Shown here piece by piece: positions 42,452-51,700 of a stretch of DNA of 64,000 nucleotides. The notes under the pieces were generated by a model. That model worked only from the letters and a program-made list of their open reading frames with translations. It did no database searches and was not told the DNA's origin. Position 1 is the first letter of the stretch; every line of letters starts with the position of its first letter. The stretch comes from an uncultured Oribacterium sp. (GTDB taxonomy: Bacteria; Bacillota; Clostridia; Lachnospirales; Lachnospiraceae): the NCBI GenBank assembly GCA_946413525.1, contig CAMKKZ010000008.1:62001-126000 (forward strand), written 5' to 3'. The translations under genes and the position numbers were made by a program.

Positions 42452-44941
42452 CTACAAATATCTCCCCGTAAGGCTGTTTGCATTCTCCCGGATCTGCTCC
42501 GGCGTGCCGGCCGCCACGATCCGGCCGCCCTGCTTCCCGCCTCCCGGCCCCATATCCACAATATAGTCGGTGCTGCGGATCACGTCCAGGTCATGCTCTA
42601 TGACGATCACCGTCGCGCCCCGGCTGACAAGGTGCTGGAACACCTTCACCAGCGTCGCAACGTCCAGGGGATGAAGGCCAATGGTCGGCTCATCGAAAAC
42701 AAAGAGGGAATCCGACTGCCCCTTCCCCATCTCACTGGCCAGCTTCAGCCTCTGGGCCTCTCCGCCGGAAAGGCTGGGAGTTTCCTCCCCAAGGGTCAGG
42801 TAGCCAAGCCCCAGGTCGCTGAGCACCTGGAGCCGGCTGTGAACCGTGTCCAGGTCATCGCAAAGCAGGAGGGCCTCATCCACACTGAGCTCCATTAATG
42901 CGGGAAGGGAATACTCTTTTCCATCCTTCCGCGTCCTCTTGATCTTGTACGCGGTTTTGGAATAGCGGGAACCCCCGCAATCCGGACAGGGAATATCCAC
43001 GTCAGGAAGGAACTGCACATCCAGGCTGACGGAGCCCGTCCCGTCGCAGACAGGGCAGCGCAGCGAGCCCGTATTATACGAAAAATCCCCGGCCTTGAAG
43101 CCCATTCCCTTTGCGTCCCTGCAACGGGCAAAAACCTTTCTCAGTTCGTCATGCACGTTGGCATAGGTGGCGACCGTGGAACGCACATTAATTCCTATGG
43201 GAGTGGCGTCTATGAGCTTTACCTGGCGGATGCCCTCCGCATGGATTTCCTTTACATGGGAAGGAAGCTTTTGGCCGGAAATGATGTCCTGGAGGGCCGG
43301 CACCAGGCTTTCCAGAACCATTGTCGTCTTCCCCGAGCCGGAAACGCCCGTCACAACGGACAGCCTCCCCTTTGGAAAGGCCACGGACAGCGGGTGAACG
43401 GTATGGATGCCGTCCGTCTCCATGCGGATCCCGCCAAAGGAAAAGAGCTCGCCCTCTTCCGCCCTTTCCCGCAAGGCCTCCCCCGGTCCAGGGGCAAGAT
43501 ATTTTCCGATAATGGAGCTTTTGTCAGAAATGATGTCCTCCACGGTGCCCTCCGCGATGACATTCCCGCCCCCGGCCCCGGCTCCCGGTCCCATCTCGAT
43601 CAGCCAGTCCGCATGGGAAAGCACAGCCGTGTCATGATCCACCAAAACGATGGAGTTTCCATCGGCCACCAGGTCGTCCATCACGCCCTTTAAGCCTTCA
43701 AGATTCGAAGGGTGAAGGCCGATGGAGGGCTCGTCAAGGACATACAGGACGCCGGTGGTCCTGTTCCTTACGGCTCTGGCAAGCTGCGCCCTCTGCCTCT
43801 CCCCCGTGGAAAGGGTGGAGGATGCCCTGTCAAGGGACAGGTAGGAAAGCCCGAGATCCATCAGGCGCCTTGCGGCGTGATGGAAGGACTCGCAAATGCT
43901 TTCCGCCATCGGCCGCATGGCCTCCGGGAGCGAGCCCGGCACGCCGCCGACCCATTCGGAAAGCTCCGAAAGCGGGTAGGTGCAGACCTCATCCAGGGAC
44001 ACGCCGCGGAGCCGCAGGGATCTCGCCCGGGGAGAAAGCCGGGTCCCCCCGCAGCAGGGACACGGCCCCTGCTTCAAGAACTTCTCCACCCTCTTCATTC
44101 CCTTTTCGTCCTTCACCTTGGAAAGGGCGTTCTCCACCGTATATACCGCGTTGAAATACGTGAAGTCCATCTCGGCGGCAGTATTCGTCTTCTCGTTGGT
44201 ATAAAGAAAATGCTTTTTCTCCGCTGGGCCATGAAAGACGATCTCTTTCTCGCGCTCGCTAAGCTCCCGGAAGGGCACGTTGGTCCGAACGCCCATCTCC
44301 CTCGCGATATCCTTCATCAGGGACCACATCAGCGACTGCCAGGGCGCCACCGCCCCCTCGTCAATGCTCAGGGAATCGTCCGGCACCAGTGTCGTCTCGT
44401 TCACCGTACGAACGACCCCCGTCCCATCGCATTCCGGACAGGCCCCGGTGCTGTTGAAGGCAAGGTCTTCCGCGCCAATCACCGGCACGACCTCGTGGCA
44501 TATGGGACAACGCACTTCCTTTTCCGCCGCAAAATCAAGGGTTGGCTCAATCTCATGCCCATTGGGACATTTGTAATGGGAAAGCCTCGAAAACATGAGC
44601 CTTATGCTGTTCAAAAGCTCCGTGGAGGTCCCGAAGGTGCTCCGTATACCCGGAACGCCCGGCCTCTGACGAAGCGCCAGGGCAGCGGGGACGTAACGCG
44701 CGTCGTCCACCTGCGCCTTCGCCGCCTGCGTCATCCTCCTCCTCGTATAAGTGGAAAGGGATTCCAGATAACGCCTGGATCCCTCCGCGTACAGGACTCC
44801 CAGGGCCAGGGAGGATTTTCCCGAGCCGGAAACCCCCGCGATCCCCACAATTTTGTGCAGGGGAATGTCCACGTCCAGGTTCTTAAGATTATGGACCTTC
44901 GCCCCGCGCACCTCAATCTTTTCCGGTATCTTCAAATTCAT
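42452..44941 (-). CDS. UvrA-like ATPase (UvrA2 type)
   Basis: An 829-residue double ABC ATPase of the UvrA family. Two Walker A motifs (GVSGSGKSSLALGVLYAEG and VTGVSGSGKTTMVLESL), two signature motifs (LSTGERQRAQLARAV, LSGGEAQRLKLASEM) and zinc modules (CPCCGGTRLSPRAR, CPVCDGTGSVSLDVQFLPD) are seen. The length is about 110 residues below the canonical 940-950, and the UvrB-binding region is reduced, which points to the UvrA2 group, linked to DNA damage or drug tolerance rather than to the housekeeping UvrA. It stands alone, with no uvrB nearby. Confidence 0.88.
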   Translation of the reverse strand: MNLKIPEKIEVRGAKVHNLKNLDVDIPLHKIVGIAGVSGSGKSSLALGVLYAEGSRRYLESLSTYTRRRMTQAAKAQVDDARYVPAALALRQRPGVPGIRSTFGTSTELLNSIRLMFSRLSHYKCPNGHEIEPTLDFAAEKEVRCPICHEVVPVIGAEDLAFNSTGACPECDGTGVVRTVNETTLVPDDSLSIDEGAVAPWQSLMWSLMKDIAREMGVRTNVPFRELSEREKEIVFHGPAEKKHFLYTNEKTNTAAEMDFTYFNAVYTVENALSKVKDEKGMKRVEKFLKQGPCPCCGGTRLSPRARSLRLRGVSLDEVCTYPLSELSEWVGGVPGSLPEAMRPMAESICESFHHAARRLMDLGLSYLSLDRASSTLSTGERQRAQLARAVRNRTTGVLYVLDEPSIGLHPSNLEGLKGVMDDLVADGNSIVLVDHDTAVLSHADWLIEMGPGAGAGGGNVIAEGTVEDIISDKSSIIGKYLAPGPGEALRERAEEGELFSFGGIRMETDGIHTVHPLSVAFPKGRLSVVTGVSGSGKTTMVLESLVPALQDIISGQKLPSHVKEIHAEGIRQVKLIDATPIGINVRSTVATYANVHDELRKVFARCRDAKGMGFKAGDFSYNTGSLRCPVCDGTGSVSLDVQFLPDVDIPCPDCGGSRYSKTAYKIKRTRKDGKEYSLPALMELSVDEALLLCDDLDTVHSRLQVLSDLGLGYLTLGEETPSLSGGEAQRLKLASEMGKGQSDSLFVFDEPTIGLHPLDVATLVKVFQHLVSRGATVIVIEHDLDVIRSTDYIVDMGPGGGKQGGRIVAAGTPEQIRENANSLTGRYL

Positions 44942-44956
44942 ATCGTTATTTCATCC

Positions 44957-45124
44957 TTTGATTTAATGCCGAAACCCCGACGTCCCATTTGTGACTATGC
45001 AGCGGCAAAATGAAATTTAAAGGGCTTGCTTTTCATGCCTTGACCTGATGCCGCAGGCATTGACGTCCCATTTGTGACGCGCCAGCGGAACAAATGAAGG
45101 ATGAAGGGCTTGCTTTTCATCCTT
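44957..45124. repeat. Family C repeat, two tandem copies upstream of the UvrA-like gene
   Basis: Two copies start CTTTGATTTAATGCCG and CTTGACCTGATGCCGC, each with CGTCCCATTTGTGAC and ending GGGCTTGCTTTTCAT. The hairpin of the second is GGATGAAGGGC/GCTTTTCATCC. The region up to 45262 also contains an AGCGT/ACGCT hairpin at about 45210-45240. No gene is seen. Confidence 0.75.
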
Positions 45125-45262
45125 GCGGTAATGGAGCTCTGTCCACAGAAGATCATGAAAGGAGCCTTTAATATTTACCGCGTCCATTTACGCGGCTCAG
45201 CAATAACAAAAAGCGTCCCTGCTTAAAGCTGGAACGCTGCGAATACAACACTATAATGAAGC

Positions 45263-45631
45263 TTGATGCAGTACAATCATTATTTTACTATAAGACAGAT
45301 ACTTTGTAAACAAAGAGATGGCATAATCCATTATCATCCCGGAATCACCCTTCAGGAAATCCTTTCAAACAGCAGGAAGATCAGCGTGCATCCGGTGGGC
45401 GGCCAATTGCAGTCAGAAGGTGCCAATATGAGCGCCAGGATCCGCCTGCAGGATCAGAACGGACATGAAGGCTTCTTCACGGAAGAGAGCACGGCGCAAG
45501 ACCGAAAAGGGCTCCTTTCGGAGTGGGCGGACAGAGAGGCGAAGGCACATCCGAAGTATGCGGATGTCCTGAATTATCTTAAGTCTGCCGTAAATAGGTC
45601 TCTTCACCTCTCACAAGGCGAGAAAGCGTGA
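45263..45631 (+). CDS. Hypothetical protein, probable fragment of an integrative-element gene
   Basis: The open frame of 122 codons contains PGITLQEILSNSRKISVHPVGG, then NMSARIRLQDQNGHEGFFTE and AKAHPKYADVLNYLKSAVN. This pattern looks like parts of large multi-domain proteins of Lachnospiraceae integrative elements, as I recall them. There is no good ribosome binding site; a start at Met56 (45428) is also possible. No mobility gene lies nearby. It is a probable remnant. Confidence 0.4.
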   Translation: MMQYNHYFTIRQILCKQRDGIIHYHPGITLQEILSNSRKISVHPVGGQLQSEGANMSARIRLQDQNGHEGFFTEESTAQDRKGLLSEWADREAKAHPKYADVLNYLKSAVNRSLHLSQGEKA

Positions 45632-45759
45632 GGAATATCAGCAGAAGTTGGCATTGTATGAAAAGGCGTCGCAGAGGTCGAGTCTTTGGAAGGAAAGGAA
45701 CAGCTCGGGCCCGCACTTTACAGTTCCCTAACCGATGCGGACGGGGCACGACACCTTAC

Positions 45760-45817
45760 ACGCCCGCGGAGCCGCATCCGGCGTAAGCCGGAATATTTCC
45801 TTTCACAGCCCCTGCAA
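45760..45817. repeat. Family D palindrome, copy 1
   Basis: CGCCCGCGGAGCCGCATCCG, GCGTAAGCCGGAATATTTCC and CAGCCCCTGC in line, followed directly by the terminator of the 45970-48006 gene. The outer arms are partly degraded compared with copy 2. The 45632-45759 stretch shows nothing else. Confidence 0.7.
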
Positions 45818-45821
45818 TAAT

Positions 45822-45867
45822 AAAAAGGAACGCTTTCAGGCGTAAAACCTGGAAGCGTTCTCCTTTT
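45822..45867 (-). terminator. Terminator of the zinc-ribbon/PYQQ protein gene
   Basis: On the minus strand GAACGCTTCCAGG (45860-45848) pairs with CCTGAAAGCGTTC (45840-45828), followed by CTTTTTATTATTG. The A/T flanks allow both directions. Confidence 0.8.
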
Positions 45868-45969
45868 GGGTCAATAATAAAGGACTGTGAAGCATGGATT
45901 TTTTTAATCCCGTTGTTACAGTTCCCTTTTTTATATTATAACTATCCCGGCTTCACTGCCTGCCGCGCT

Positions 45970-48006
45970 TTACTGGGCGATGCATGTCTCCGTTGTCCCG
46001 GCCTGGGAAACCGTCAGGGCCATCCCATTTTCGTTTACAGACATGAGTGCCTTGAAGCTTGGCTCTGTCCTGCTCTGTGCGATATAAACGCCGTGTCCTG
46101 CCGGCATCAGGTCATAAACCTCGGGCCTTCCCCCGAATTCGGTATAGGTGAAGGTCGCGGTCCCGTAATTTCCGTCCTTTGTAATGTCCACGTCCCAGGT
46201 CTGAACAAAGCCCACATACTTGCCGCTTAACGGCTCGGGATCGTCATTCCTCTGCGGCCATTCATCATCCCAGCTTCCGTCGCTCCCCACCCAATAGCCG
46301 TCTGTAGAGTAATTATCCCTCACCATCGCCCCGTCCGGGCCAATGTAATAATACTTTCCGCCATCTTCAACCCATGTGTTTTCCACATTTATCCCGTTTT
46401 CGTTCAGATACATATACGTTCCATCCTGAAGCTGCTCCCATTCGCCGCCTCTAATCGCGTAGGCCGCAGGGCCGGCAGCGGACGGGGACATCTGGTCGTT
46501 TTCATCCGGGATTGGCATGTCATTGCCTGCGTACTCCCCTGCCTCCTGATTTGCCGCTTCCCGAATTGCAGCTTCCTGAACTGCCTCTTCCTGAACCGCT
46601 GCGGTCTCTGCTCCTCCCTCCGGGACAATGTCATCCGTTGTCTTATATACTATAAAGTCACCGGCAACATTAACTTCCTTCCCAAAAATGAACATGTTCA
46701 TCGCATGGTTGCCGACAATCAGCCTTTCAGCGCCCTCCGTGCAGTAGGCGCCAACATGCCGGATGACCATTTTCACGGTGGTCCCTTCTTCCTCCAGATC
46801 CTCTTCCGCTTCAATCCCCATGGAATACACTCCATTAACCGGCGCTTTCAGGAGAAGGTTTGCTTTTTGCACGTCTGAAAGGCCCGGGTCGTTCCGGTAA
46901 TCGCTGCTTCGGAAATCCATGCCGTTCATAATGTCGAATTTTATTTCCCAGTCGCCATCTTCTTCAATTTCAAAGCTGCATGGGACCGGTTCGCTGAGTA
47001 CCTTCTCGGTTGTATCTTTTATCCGCTGAATGGCCTCCGGAGGGATATCCCCCTCTTCTTCGAGGGATTCGAAACCGTCAAAGCGCGTCATCTGAATCTC
47101 CCCCTCGTACTCGCCAATCAAGTCATAATATCCCGCGTCCGTCTTGATGAAGGCGCCCTCAGGAATCTTCAGATTTTCGGCGGACTGAGCGGAAATCATG
47201 CCCATTGCCGCTGACAGGGGATCCGCTTCGGAAATGCCTGACGCGTCATCTGATTTTCCAAAAGAAGCAATGCCCTCCGTTTTTGCTCCATTTTCTCCTG
47301 AACTCTTTTTGCCCCACGTGCCCTTGCCAATCACGTTGAATCCAACGACAATGATAAGAACAAGCGCTGCCGCGCCAAGCAGGATTGGAAGCGCTGATTT
47401 CCTCTTTGGCCGTGGCGACTGCGTATATACCTGTTGGGGCGACTGCTGCGATGACTGTGAATACGATTGCTGCGATGACTGCGAATACGACTGCTGAAAT
47501 GGATATTGTGACGGCGGCTGGGGTGACTGCGGGTATGGCGGCTGGGATGACTGCGGATAACTATACTGAGGCGGCTGGCTCATCTCTTGCCGCGTTTCGC
47601 CCCATCCCTGCGGGGTATATTGATTCATGCCATACTGTGTCTGCTGATACGGCTGCGCCCCTGTCTCTTGGTACGGCTGCGCTCCTACCTGCTGGTACGG
47701 CTGCGCCTCTGTCTGTTGATACGGCTGCGCCTCTGACTGCGGATATGGCGACACCCCTGACTGCTGGTACGGCGACACCCCTGACTGCTGGTACGGCTGC
47801 GCCTCTGTCTGCTGGTACGGCTGCGCCTCTGTCTGTTGGTATGGCTGCACCCCTGACTGCGGATGCGACTGTGTCAGCGGCGGTCCGGACGCTTCTTGTC
47901 CCCGGAATCCCATATGCGCGCCTCCTCCCACCTTTGCCCCGCAATTTTCGCAGAACAACGCGTCATCGTCGAGCGGCGCGCCACAATTTTCACAAAACCT
48001 TGACAT
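45970..48006 (-). CDS. Zinc-ribbon membrane protein with PYQQ repeats and cell-wall-binding-like repeats
   Basis: The product has 678 residues. The N-terminus (MSRFCENCGAPLDDDALFCENCG) is a zinc ribbon. Residues of about 45-125 are tandem 8-residue units of the type TEAQPYQQ/SGVSPYQQ (24-bp DNA repeats), then a Pro/Gln/Ser/Tyr-rich stretch. One membrane segment (LPILLGAAALVLIIVVGFNV) follows. The outer part contains a domain with EGAFIKTDAGYYDLIGEYEG and two YY-rich repeats (YMYLNENGINVENTWVEDG, KYYYIGPDGAMVRDNYSTDG) like cell-wall-binding repeats. It may sense or bind surface material; the function is unknown. Family D palindromes lie on both sides. Confidence 0.8.
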   Translation of the reverse strand: MSRFCENCGAPLDDDALFCENCGAKVGGGAHMGFRGQEASGPPLTQSHPQSGVQPYQQTEAQPYQQTEAQPYQQSGVSPYQQSGVSPYPQSEAQPYQQTEAQPYQQVGAQPYQETGAQPYQQTQYGMNQYTPQGWGETRQEMSQPPQYSYPQSSQPPYPQSPQPPSQYPFQQSYSQSSQQSYSQSSQQSPQQVYTQSPRPKRKSALPILLGAAALVLIIVVGFNVIGKGTWGKKSSGENGAKTEGIASFGKSDDASGISEADPLSAAMGMISAQSAENLKIPEGAFIKTDAGYYDLIGEYEGEIQMTRFDGFESLEEEGDIPPEAIQRIKDTTEKVLSEPVPCSFEIEEDGDWEIKFDIMNGMDFRSSDYRNDPGLSDVQKANLLLKAPVNGVYSMGIEAEEDLEEEGTTVKMVIRHVGAYCTEGAERLIVGNHAMNMFIFGKEVNVAGDFIVYKTTDDIVPEGGAETAAVQEEAVQEAAIREAANQEAGEYAGNDMPIPDENDQMSPSAAGPAAYAIRGGEWEQLQDGTYMYLNENGINVENTWVEDGGKYYYIGPDGAMVRDNYSTDGYWVGSDGSWDDEWPQRNDDPEPLSGKYVGFVQTWDVDITKDGNYGTATFTYTEFGGRPEVYDLMPAGHGVYIAQSRTEPSFKALMSVNENGMALTVSQAGTTETCIAQ

Positions 48007-48130
48007 ACTCAGCTACCCTCCTTCCTCTTTCGTAAGCACTCAGCACCGGCTGCCACAAGGCAGCATCTTCCTTTCGGCGGCTATGCGATAAATCGAGTAG
48101 GGAAGATGAAATCGCACCCTACTCGCCCGC

Positions 48131-48175
48131 GGGGCTGCGTCCGGCGTAAGCCGGAATATTTCCTTACGCAGCCCC
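48131..48175. repeat. Family D palindrome, copy 2
   Basis: GGGGCTGCGT and ACGCAGCCCC are perfect inverted arms around an inner CCGGCGTAAGCCGG hairpin. As in copy 1, a minus-strand terminator lies directly next to it (48185-48221). Confidence 0.8.
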
Positions 48176-48184
48176 TGCGATAAT

Positions 48185-48221
48185 AAAAAACTCCTGTCCG
48201 CCAAAACCCGGCAGATAGGAG
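48185..48221 (-). terminator. Terminator downstream of the fumarate reductase-like fragment
   Basis: On the minus strand CTCCTATCTGCC pairs imperfectly with GGCGGACAGGAG, followed by TTTTTTATTA. Confidence 0.7.
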
Positions 48222-48302
48222 ACCTGTTCGCTTATGCCAGATATTTCAAAAGCAAAAGACATCGTCAGCCCTCTTTGCTTTCAAACTCTTGTGTCCTGGC
48301 TT

Positions 48303-48596
48303 TCAGTCAAGCAGCTCATCGATAGCGATTGCTGCGTCATGACCGCTGACAGCTGCGCCGCCGAGGGATCCGCCATAATTTCTGCCGATAGTTTCGCCGG
48401 CCGCAAACAGCCCGGGAATTGCTTTATCCTTTGTATCAACAGCACGGAACTGCTCATCCACCTTGATGCCACCCATGGTGCCATAAATGCCCGAGCGCGC
48501 GCTGGCAACATAGAAAACGTCATGATCGTCATAACCCAGCTCTGTCAGTGTATCCACAACATTTGGCAGATTATAGGCCTTTGCTATATCTTCCAT
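48303..48596 (-). pseudogene. C-terminal fragment of an FAD-dependent fumarate reductase/flavocytochrome-like gene
   Basis: The 97 residues include AYNLPNVVDTLTELGY, GTMGGIKVDEQFRAVD, then IPGLFAAGETIGRNYGGSLG and AVSGHDAAIAIDELL. The GGIxxD...PGLFAAGE...GGAxxSG pattern is the C-terminus of the FAD-binding domain 2 family (fumarate reductase flavoproteins). About 400-500 upstream residues are missing, and a family A repeat stands where the gene body should continue. It is not functional as a reductase. Confidence 0.8.
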
Positions 48597-48639
48597 GGAG
48601 TATAGAACTAAATGAAATTTTTTTCAACACAAAGCTCAT

Positions 48640-48712
48640 TTTGCAGAGTGGGTCCGGGCTGCTTTAATTGCGGCAAACAGATGCGGTATCGAAATTTATA
48701 CGGCTCAGATTC
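48640..48712 (-). repeat. Family A repeat, one copy
   Basis: TTTGCAGAGTGGGTCCGGGC, then TTTAATTGCGGCAAACAGATGCGGTATCG. It lies between the fumarate reductase-like fragment and the LURP-one gene; the hairpin is partly degraded. Confidence 0.65.
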
Positions 48713-48741
48713 TGTGAAATTCCAGCTTATCTTCGCTTCCA

Positions 48742-49230
48742 TCAAACCTTATGGCGTTTGTTCATGCGTTCGATGGACGCAATGTAATCTATCGCTAAAA
48801 CTGTCGCCAATGCCGGAATCTCATCCGCTTCATCCTCTATATCAAACACGTATGTATCTGTTAACGCAAGCCTTTTTTTCTTTACCGATACGATCGTTTT
48901 CAAGTTGGAAAATATCGAATATCTATGATCAAAAATATCGCCTTTGACTTCCCAATCATATCCTGTAACATGATACTTATCTCCGAGGAAGGAACCATCC
49001 CTGACAATATCTCCAACACGCTTTCCTCCGATTACAAGATGAAAAGTCCTTTTCAGGCTGATAAACTTCTGTTCAATCCTTGCAAGCTCTTTGCCGCTCA
49101 TGTCCTTAATTCGAAATGTGCCGGTTTTTATGAGAGTTCCGATAACCTGGTACTTGTCCTTTCCATTTTCATCCTGAATCCTGAAGCTGTCCCTGATCGT
49201 GAATCCTCTTTCTTTCATCGTAAGGCGCAT
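48742..49230 (-). CDS. LURP-one-related (DUF567) protein
   Basis: A 162-residue beta-rich protein: FTIRDSFRIQDENGKDKYQVIG, then FRIKDMSGKELARIEQKFIS, DKYHVTGYDWEVKGDIF and LALTDTYVFDIEDEADEI. This succession of short strands with NGKDKYQV and YDWEVKGD is typical of the LURP-one family, which has a Tubby-like fold. The function in bacteria is unknown. GGGAAATG precedes the start. A terminator at 49250-49279 insulates it from the gene behind. Confidence 0.85.
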   Translation of the reverse strand: MRLTMKERGFTIRDSFRIQDENGKDKYQVIGTLIKTGTFRIKDMSGKELARIEQKFISLKRTFHLVIGGKRVGDIVRDGSFLGDKYHVTGYDWEVKGDIFDHRYSIFSNLKTIVSVKKKRLALTDTYVFDIEDEADEIPALATVLAIDYIASIERMNKRHKV

Positions 49231-49249
49231 ATGCTCATTTCCCTTTCAT

Positions 49250-49279
49250 AAAAAAGAAGCCGCAAGCCCGTGCAGCTTC
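49250..49279 (-). terminator. Terminator after the 72-residue protein gene
   Basis: On the minus strand GAAGCTGC (49279-49272) pairs with GCGGCTTC (49263-49256), followed by six T residues. Confidence 0.7.
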
Positions 49280-49310
49280 TCTTCCTTTATCACTTATCAC
49301 CTATAATCCA

Positions 49311-49529
49311 TCATAACCCAAACAAATATTCTCCAAGATCTTTCAGCGCTTCCTTCAGCTCATGATCTCGTTCCTTGTCAATCAGATCCTCCAAATACAG
49401 CTCGTCATCATATGTCAGCTTCGCTTTCCGGTTTCGCAAGCCTGTCATCAAATGCTGCAGCCTCTTGCTTTTCGCCGTATGATGTGTCCGGCAGTATTTT
49501 TCAATCACTATGCGCGACCACTCGTGCAC
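49311..49529 (-). CDS. Small hypothetical protein
   Basis: A 72-residue protein with a GTG start and GGAGGGG upstream. It is helical and charged: HEWSRIVIEKYCRTHHTAKSKR, then LTYDDELYLEDLIDKERDHELKEAL. I do not recognise it. It has its own terminator and is probably monocistronic. A small DNA- or RNA-binding role would fit the composition but is not supported further. Confidence 0.5.
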   Translation of the reverse strand: MHEWSRIVIEKYCRTHHTAKSKRLQHLMTGLRNRKAKLTYDDELYLEDLIDKERDHELKEALKDLGEYLFGL

Positions 49530-49784
49530 CCCCTCTCACCCCTCCTTTCCCTGCTTTAAGAATCGTAGGTTTTTCCGCGCACATCCATTTAAAAGATTGC
49601 AAAATAATCATAAACGCTTAAAATAGTAAATGCAATAAAATGATAAAGCAAATTACGCGCAAATTATACCACGGCACACAGGAAAATGATGATGCCGACA
49701 TAAAAAATAATGCCGAATAAGTCTTTGCATATTTATGAATATAATACGTAATATCTCCTCGAGTAAAGAAAAGGAACGGATTAT

Positions 49785-51563
49785 ATGGATCAGAACAATC
49801 AGATGGATCACATTAATCAGGCTGATCAGAACAATCAGATGGATCGCATTAATCAGGCAGATCAGAGTCCTCTGACAAAGCGCAGTATTTACGCGGATTC
49901 AAAAGAAACAAGCAATCAGAAAGGAAAGGGAATACGCAAGACCCACTCCAGCATGGCTTCCCACATGATAAGCGTGATCATCCTTTCCCTCCTGATTGTT
50001 GGGATCATGGTTTGTGTTTTCGCCATCTTCTACTATACCAGCGCCATCAAAAAAGAATACAGAATCACCACGTATCACATGGCCGACACAGCAGCCATCA
50101 TGGTAAACGGCGATCACATTGACGCCTATCTCGAGGGAAAGGAGACAGAGGAATACCAGCGGACAAAGAGGATGCTGGACATCTATACAAGGTCCATGCA
50201 CGTCAGCCTGATTTACGTCATCAAGCCGGACCAGAGTGATTACGGCAGTTTTCTCTCCGTGTTCAATCTGATAAATAACGAAGTGGGAGATACGGATTAT
50301 ACGCCATGGGAGCTTGGATTTGAGCGAAAAAGCACAAACGATGAATACAGGCGGAAATACAGGGCTCTCTGCGAGGGGAAAAGCCAGTATGAAACAATTT
50401 ACCGCATACGCCACGAGGTCGGCCTCTACCCCCATGTCACCACCCTGATACCGATCAAGGACTCTCAGGGCTCCGTTACGGCCATTCTCTGCATAATGCG
50501 CCCATTCCGCGAGCTGCAAAAGGAGTTCTGCCTATTCATCTTCCATATTATCCTGTCCGCGCTCGTGATGGCCGTCATAGCTGCCTTCACGGCAGTCCTT
50601 CACATGAAAAAATGGGTGATCGCGCCCATCCGGGAAGTTTCCCGCGAGGCCGCCCGTTTCGCGAAGGAAAATTCCAAGGGCAAGGCGCTGGGGGATATCA
50701 GCAAATTCACGGAAATATATAACCTGGCCAGTTCAATAGACAAAATGGAAACAGATATGATGAATCACATTGAGGATCTCACCGTGATCACCACCGAACG
50801 GGAACGGATAAAGACCGAGCTCTCCTTTGCCAGCACGATTCAGAGCAAATCCCTCCCCTCCGTCTTCCCCGCCTTCCCTGAAAGAAAGGACTTTGATATC
50901 CATGCGTCCATGACGCCTGCCAAAGAAGTGGGGGGCGACTTCTACAATTTCTTTTTGATAGATGACGAGCATCTCGCGATAGTGATCGGGGACGTTTCGG
51001 GAAAAGGCGTCCCGGCCTCATTGTTCATGATGGTAACAAACATTATCATCAGCATCCGGGCACGCTTGGAGGGCGAGATGGGATCAACGGTAGGCACAAG
51101 CTCCGAGATACTGCGATTTGTCAATAATTGCATCTACGATCACAACGAGGCCAGCATGTTTGTCACCATATGGCTCGGTATTGTTGAATTATCAACAGGC
51201 AAAATCACCGTCTGCAACGCGGGCCACGAGGATGCCGCCGTCTGCCGCAAAAACGAAACATTTGAATTAATCAAGACGAAACACAACGTCCCCATCGGCA
51301 TAAGGCGGGATGTCAAATACAATGATTTCGAAATAAAGCTCAAAAAGGGTGACAAGCTGTTCCTTTACACGGACGGCGTCCCTGAGGCCACGAAGGAGGA
51401 TAATGAAATGTACGGCCTGGAAAGGATGCTGGACACCCTGAATGAAGCCAAAGAAAAAACGCCCCGGGAAATACTAGAAAGCATCCGCGTGAGCGTGAAT
51501 GAATTTGTGGGAGACGCGCCGCAGTTTGACGACCTGACCATGCTATGCTTTGAACTTAAGTGA
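49785..51563 (+). CDS. Membrane PP2C-type phosphatase (RsbU/SpoIIE family) with HAMP domain
   Basis: A 592-residue sensor phosphatase. The N-terminus repeats MDQNNQMDHINQADQ (a 39-bp duplication), then come a membrane helix (about 47-73), an extracellular sensor of about 180 residues, a second helix (LFIFHIILSALVMAVIAAF), a HAMP linker and the PP2C domain. The catalytic metal motifs are PAKEVGGDFYNFF, VIGDVSGKGVPASLFM, LYTDGVPEATKEDNEMYG and DDLTMLCF. Such proteins dephosphorylate anti-anti-sigma factors or related STAS targets. No STAS or kinase partner lies nearby, so the target must be elsewhere. Confidence 0.9.
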   Translation: MDQNNQMDHINQADQNNQMDRINQADQSPLTKRSIYADSKETSNQKGKGIRKTHSSMASHMISVIILSLLIVGIMVCVFAIFYYTSAIKKEYRITTYHMADTAAIMVNGDHIDAYLEGKETEEYQRTKRMLDIYTRSMHVSLIYVIKPDQSDYGSFLSVFNLINNEVGDTDYTPWELGFERKSTNDEYRRKYRALCEGKSQYETIYRIRHEVGLYPHVTTLIPIKDSQGSVTAILCIMRPFRELQKEFCLFIFHIILSALVMAVIAAFTAVLHMKKWVIAPIREVSREAARFAKENSKGKALGDISKFTEIYNLASSIDKMETDMMNHIEDLTVITTERERIKTELSFASTIQSKSLPSVFPAFPERKDFDIHASMTPAKEVGGDFYNFFLIDDEHLAIVIGDVSGKGVPASLFMMVTNIIISIRARLEGEMGSTVGTSSEILRFVNNCIYDHNEASMFVTIWLGIVELSTGKITVCNAGHEDAAVCRKNETFELIKTKHNVPIGIRRDVKYNDFEIKLKKGDKLFLYTDGVPEATKEDNEMYGLERMLDTLNEAKEKTPREILESIRVSVNEFVGDAPQFDDLTMLCFELK

Positions 51564-51579
51564 GGCGGGGCGTCGTCGG

Positions 51580-51700
51580 GACTCGTCGCCCGCCTTGTAG
51601 TTGCAGATTGGCTGAATCAGACTCATCGCCGGCCCTGAAACTGTAGATTAGTTAGTCAGACTCGTCTCCGGCCTTGTAATTATAGATCGGCTTGATCACC
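51580..51700. repeat. 40-bp tandem repeat derived from the rtcB 3' end
   Basis: GACTCGTCGCC at 51580, GACTCATCGCC at 51620 and GACTCGTCTCC at 51659 start three copies of a 39-40 bp unit. The third is the coding end of rtcB (NYKAGDESD and stop). The first two lie beyond the stop codon and no longer code. Confidence 0.75.

Noticed and set aside
43712..45013. 433-codon open frame on the plus strand
   Set aside because: It is antisense to the UvrA-like gene, with Arg/Pro/Gly-rich shadow composition.
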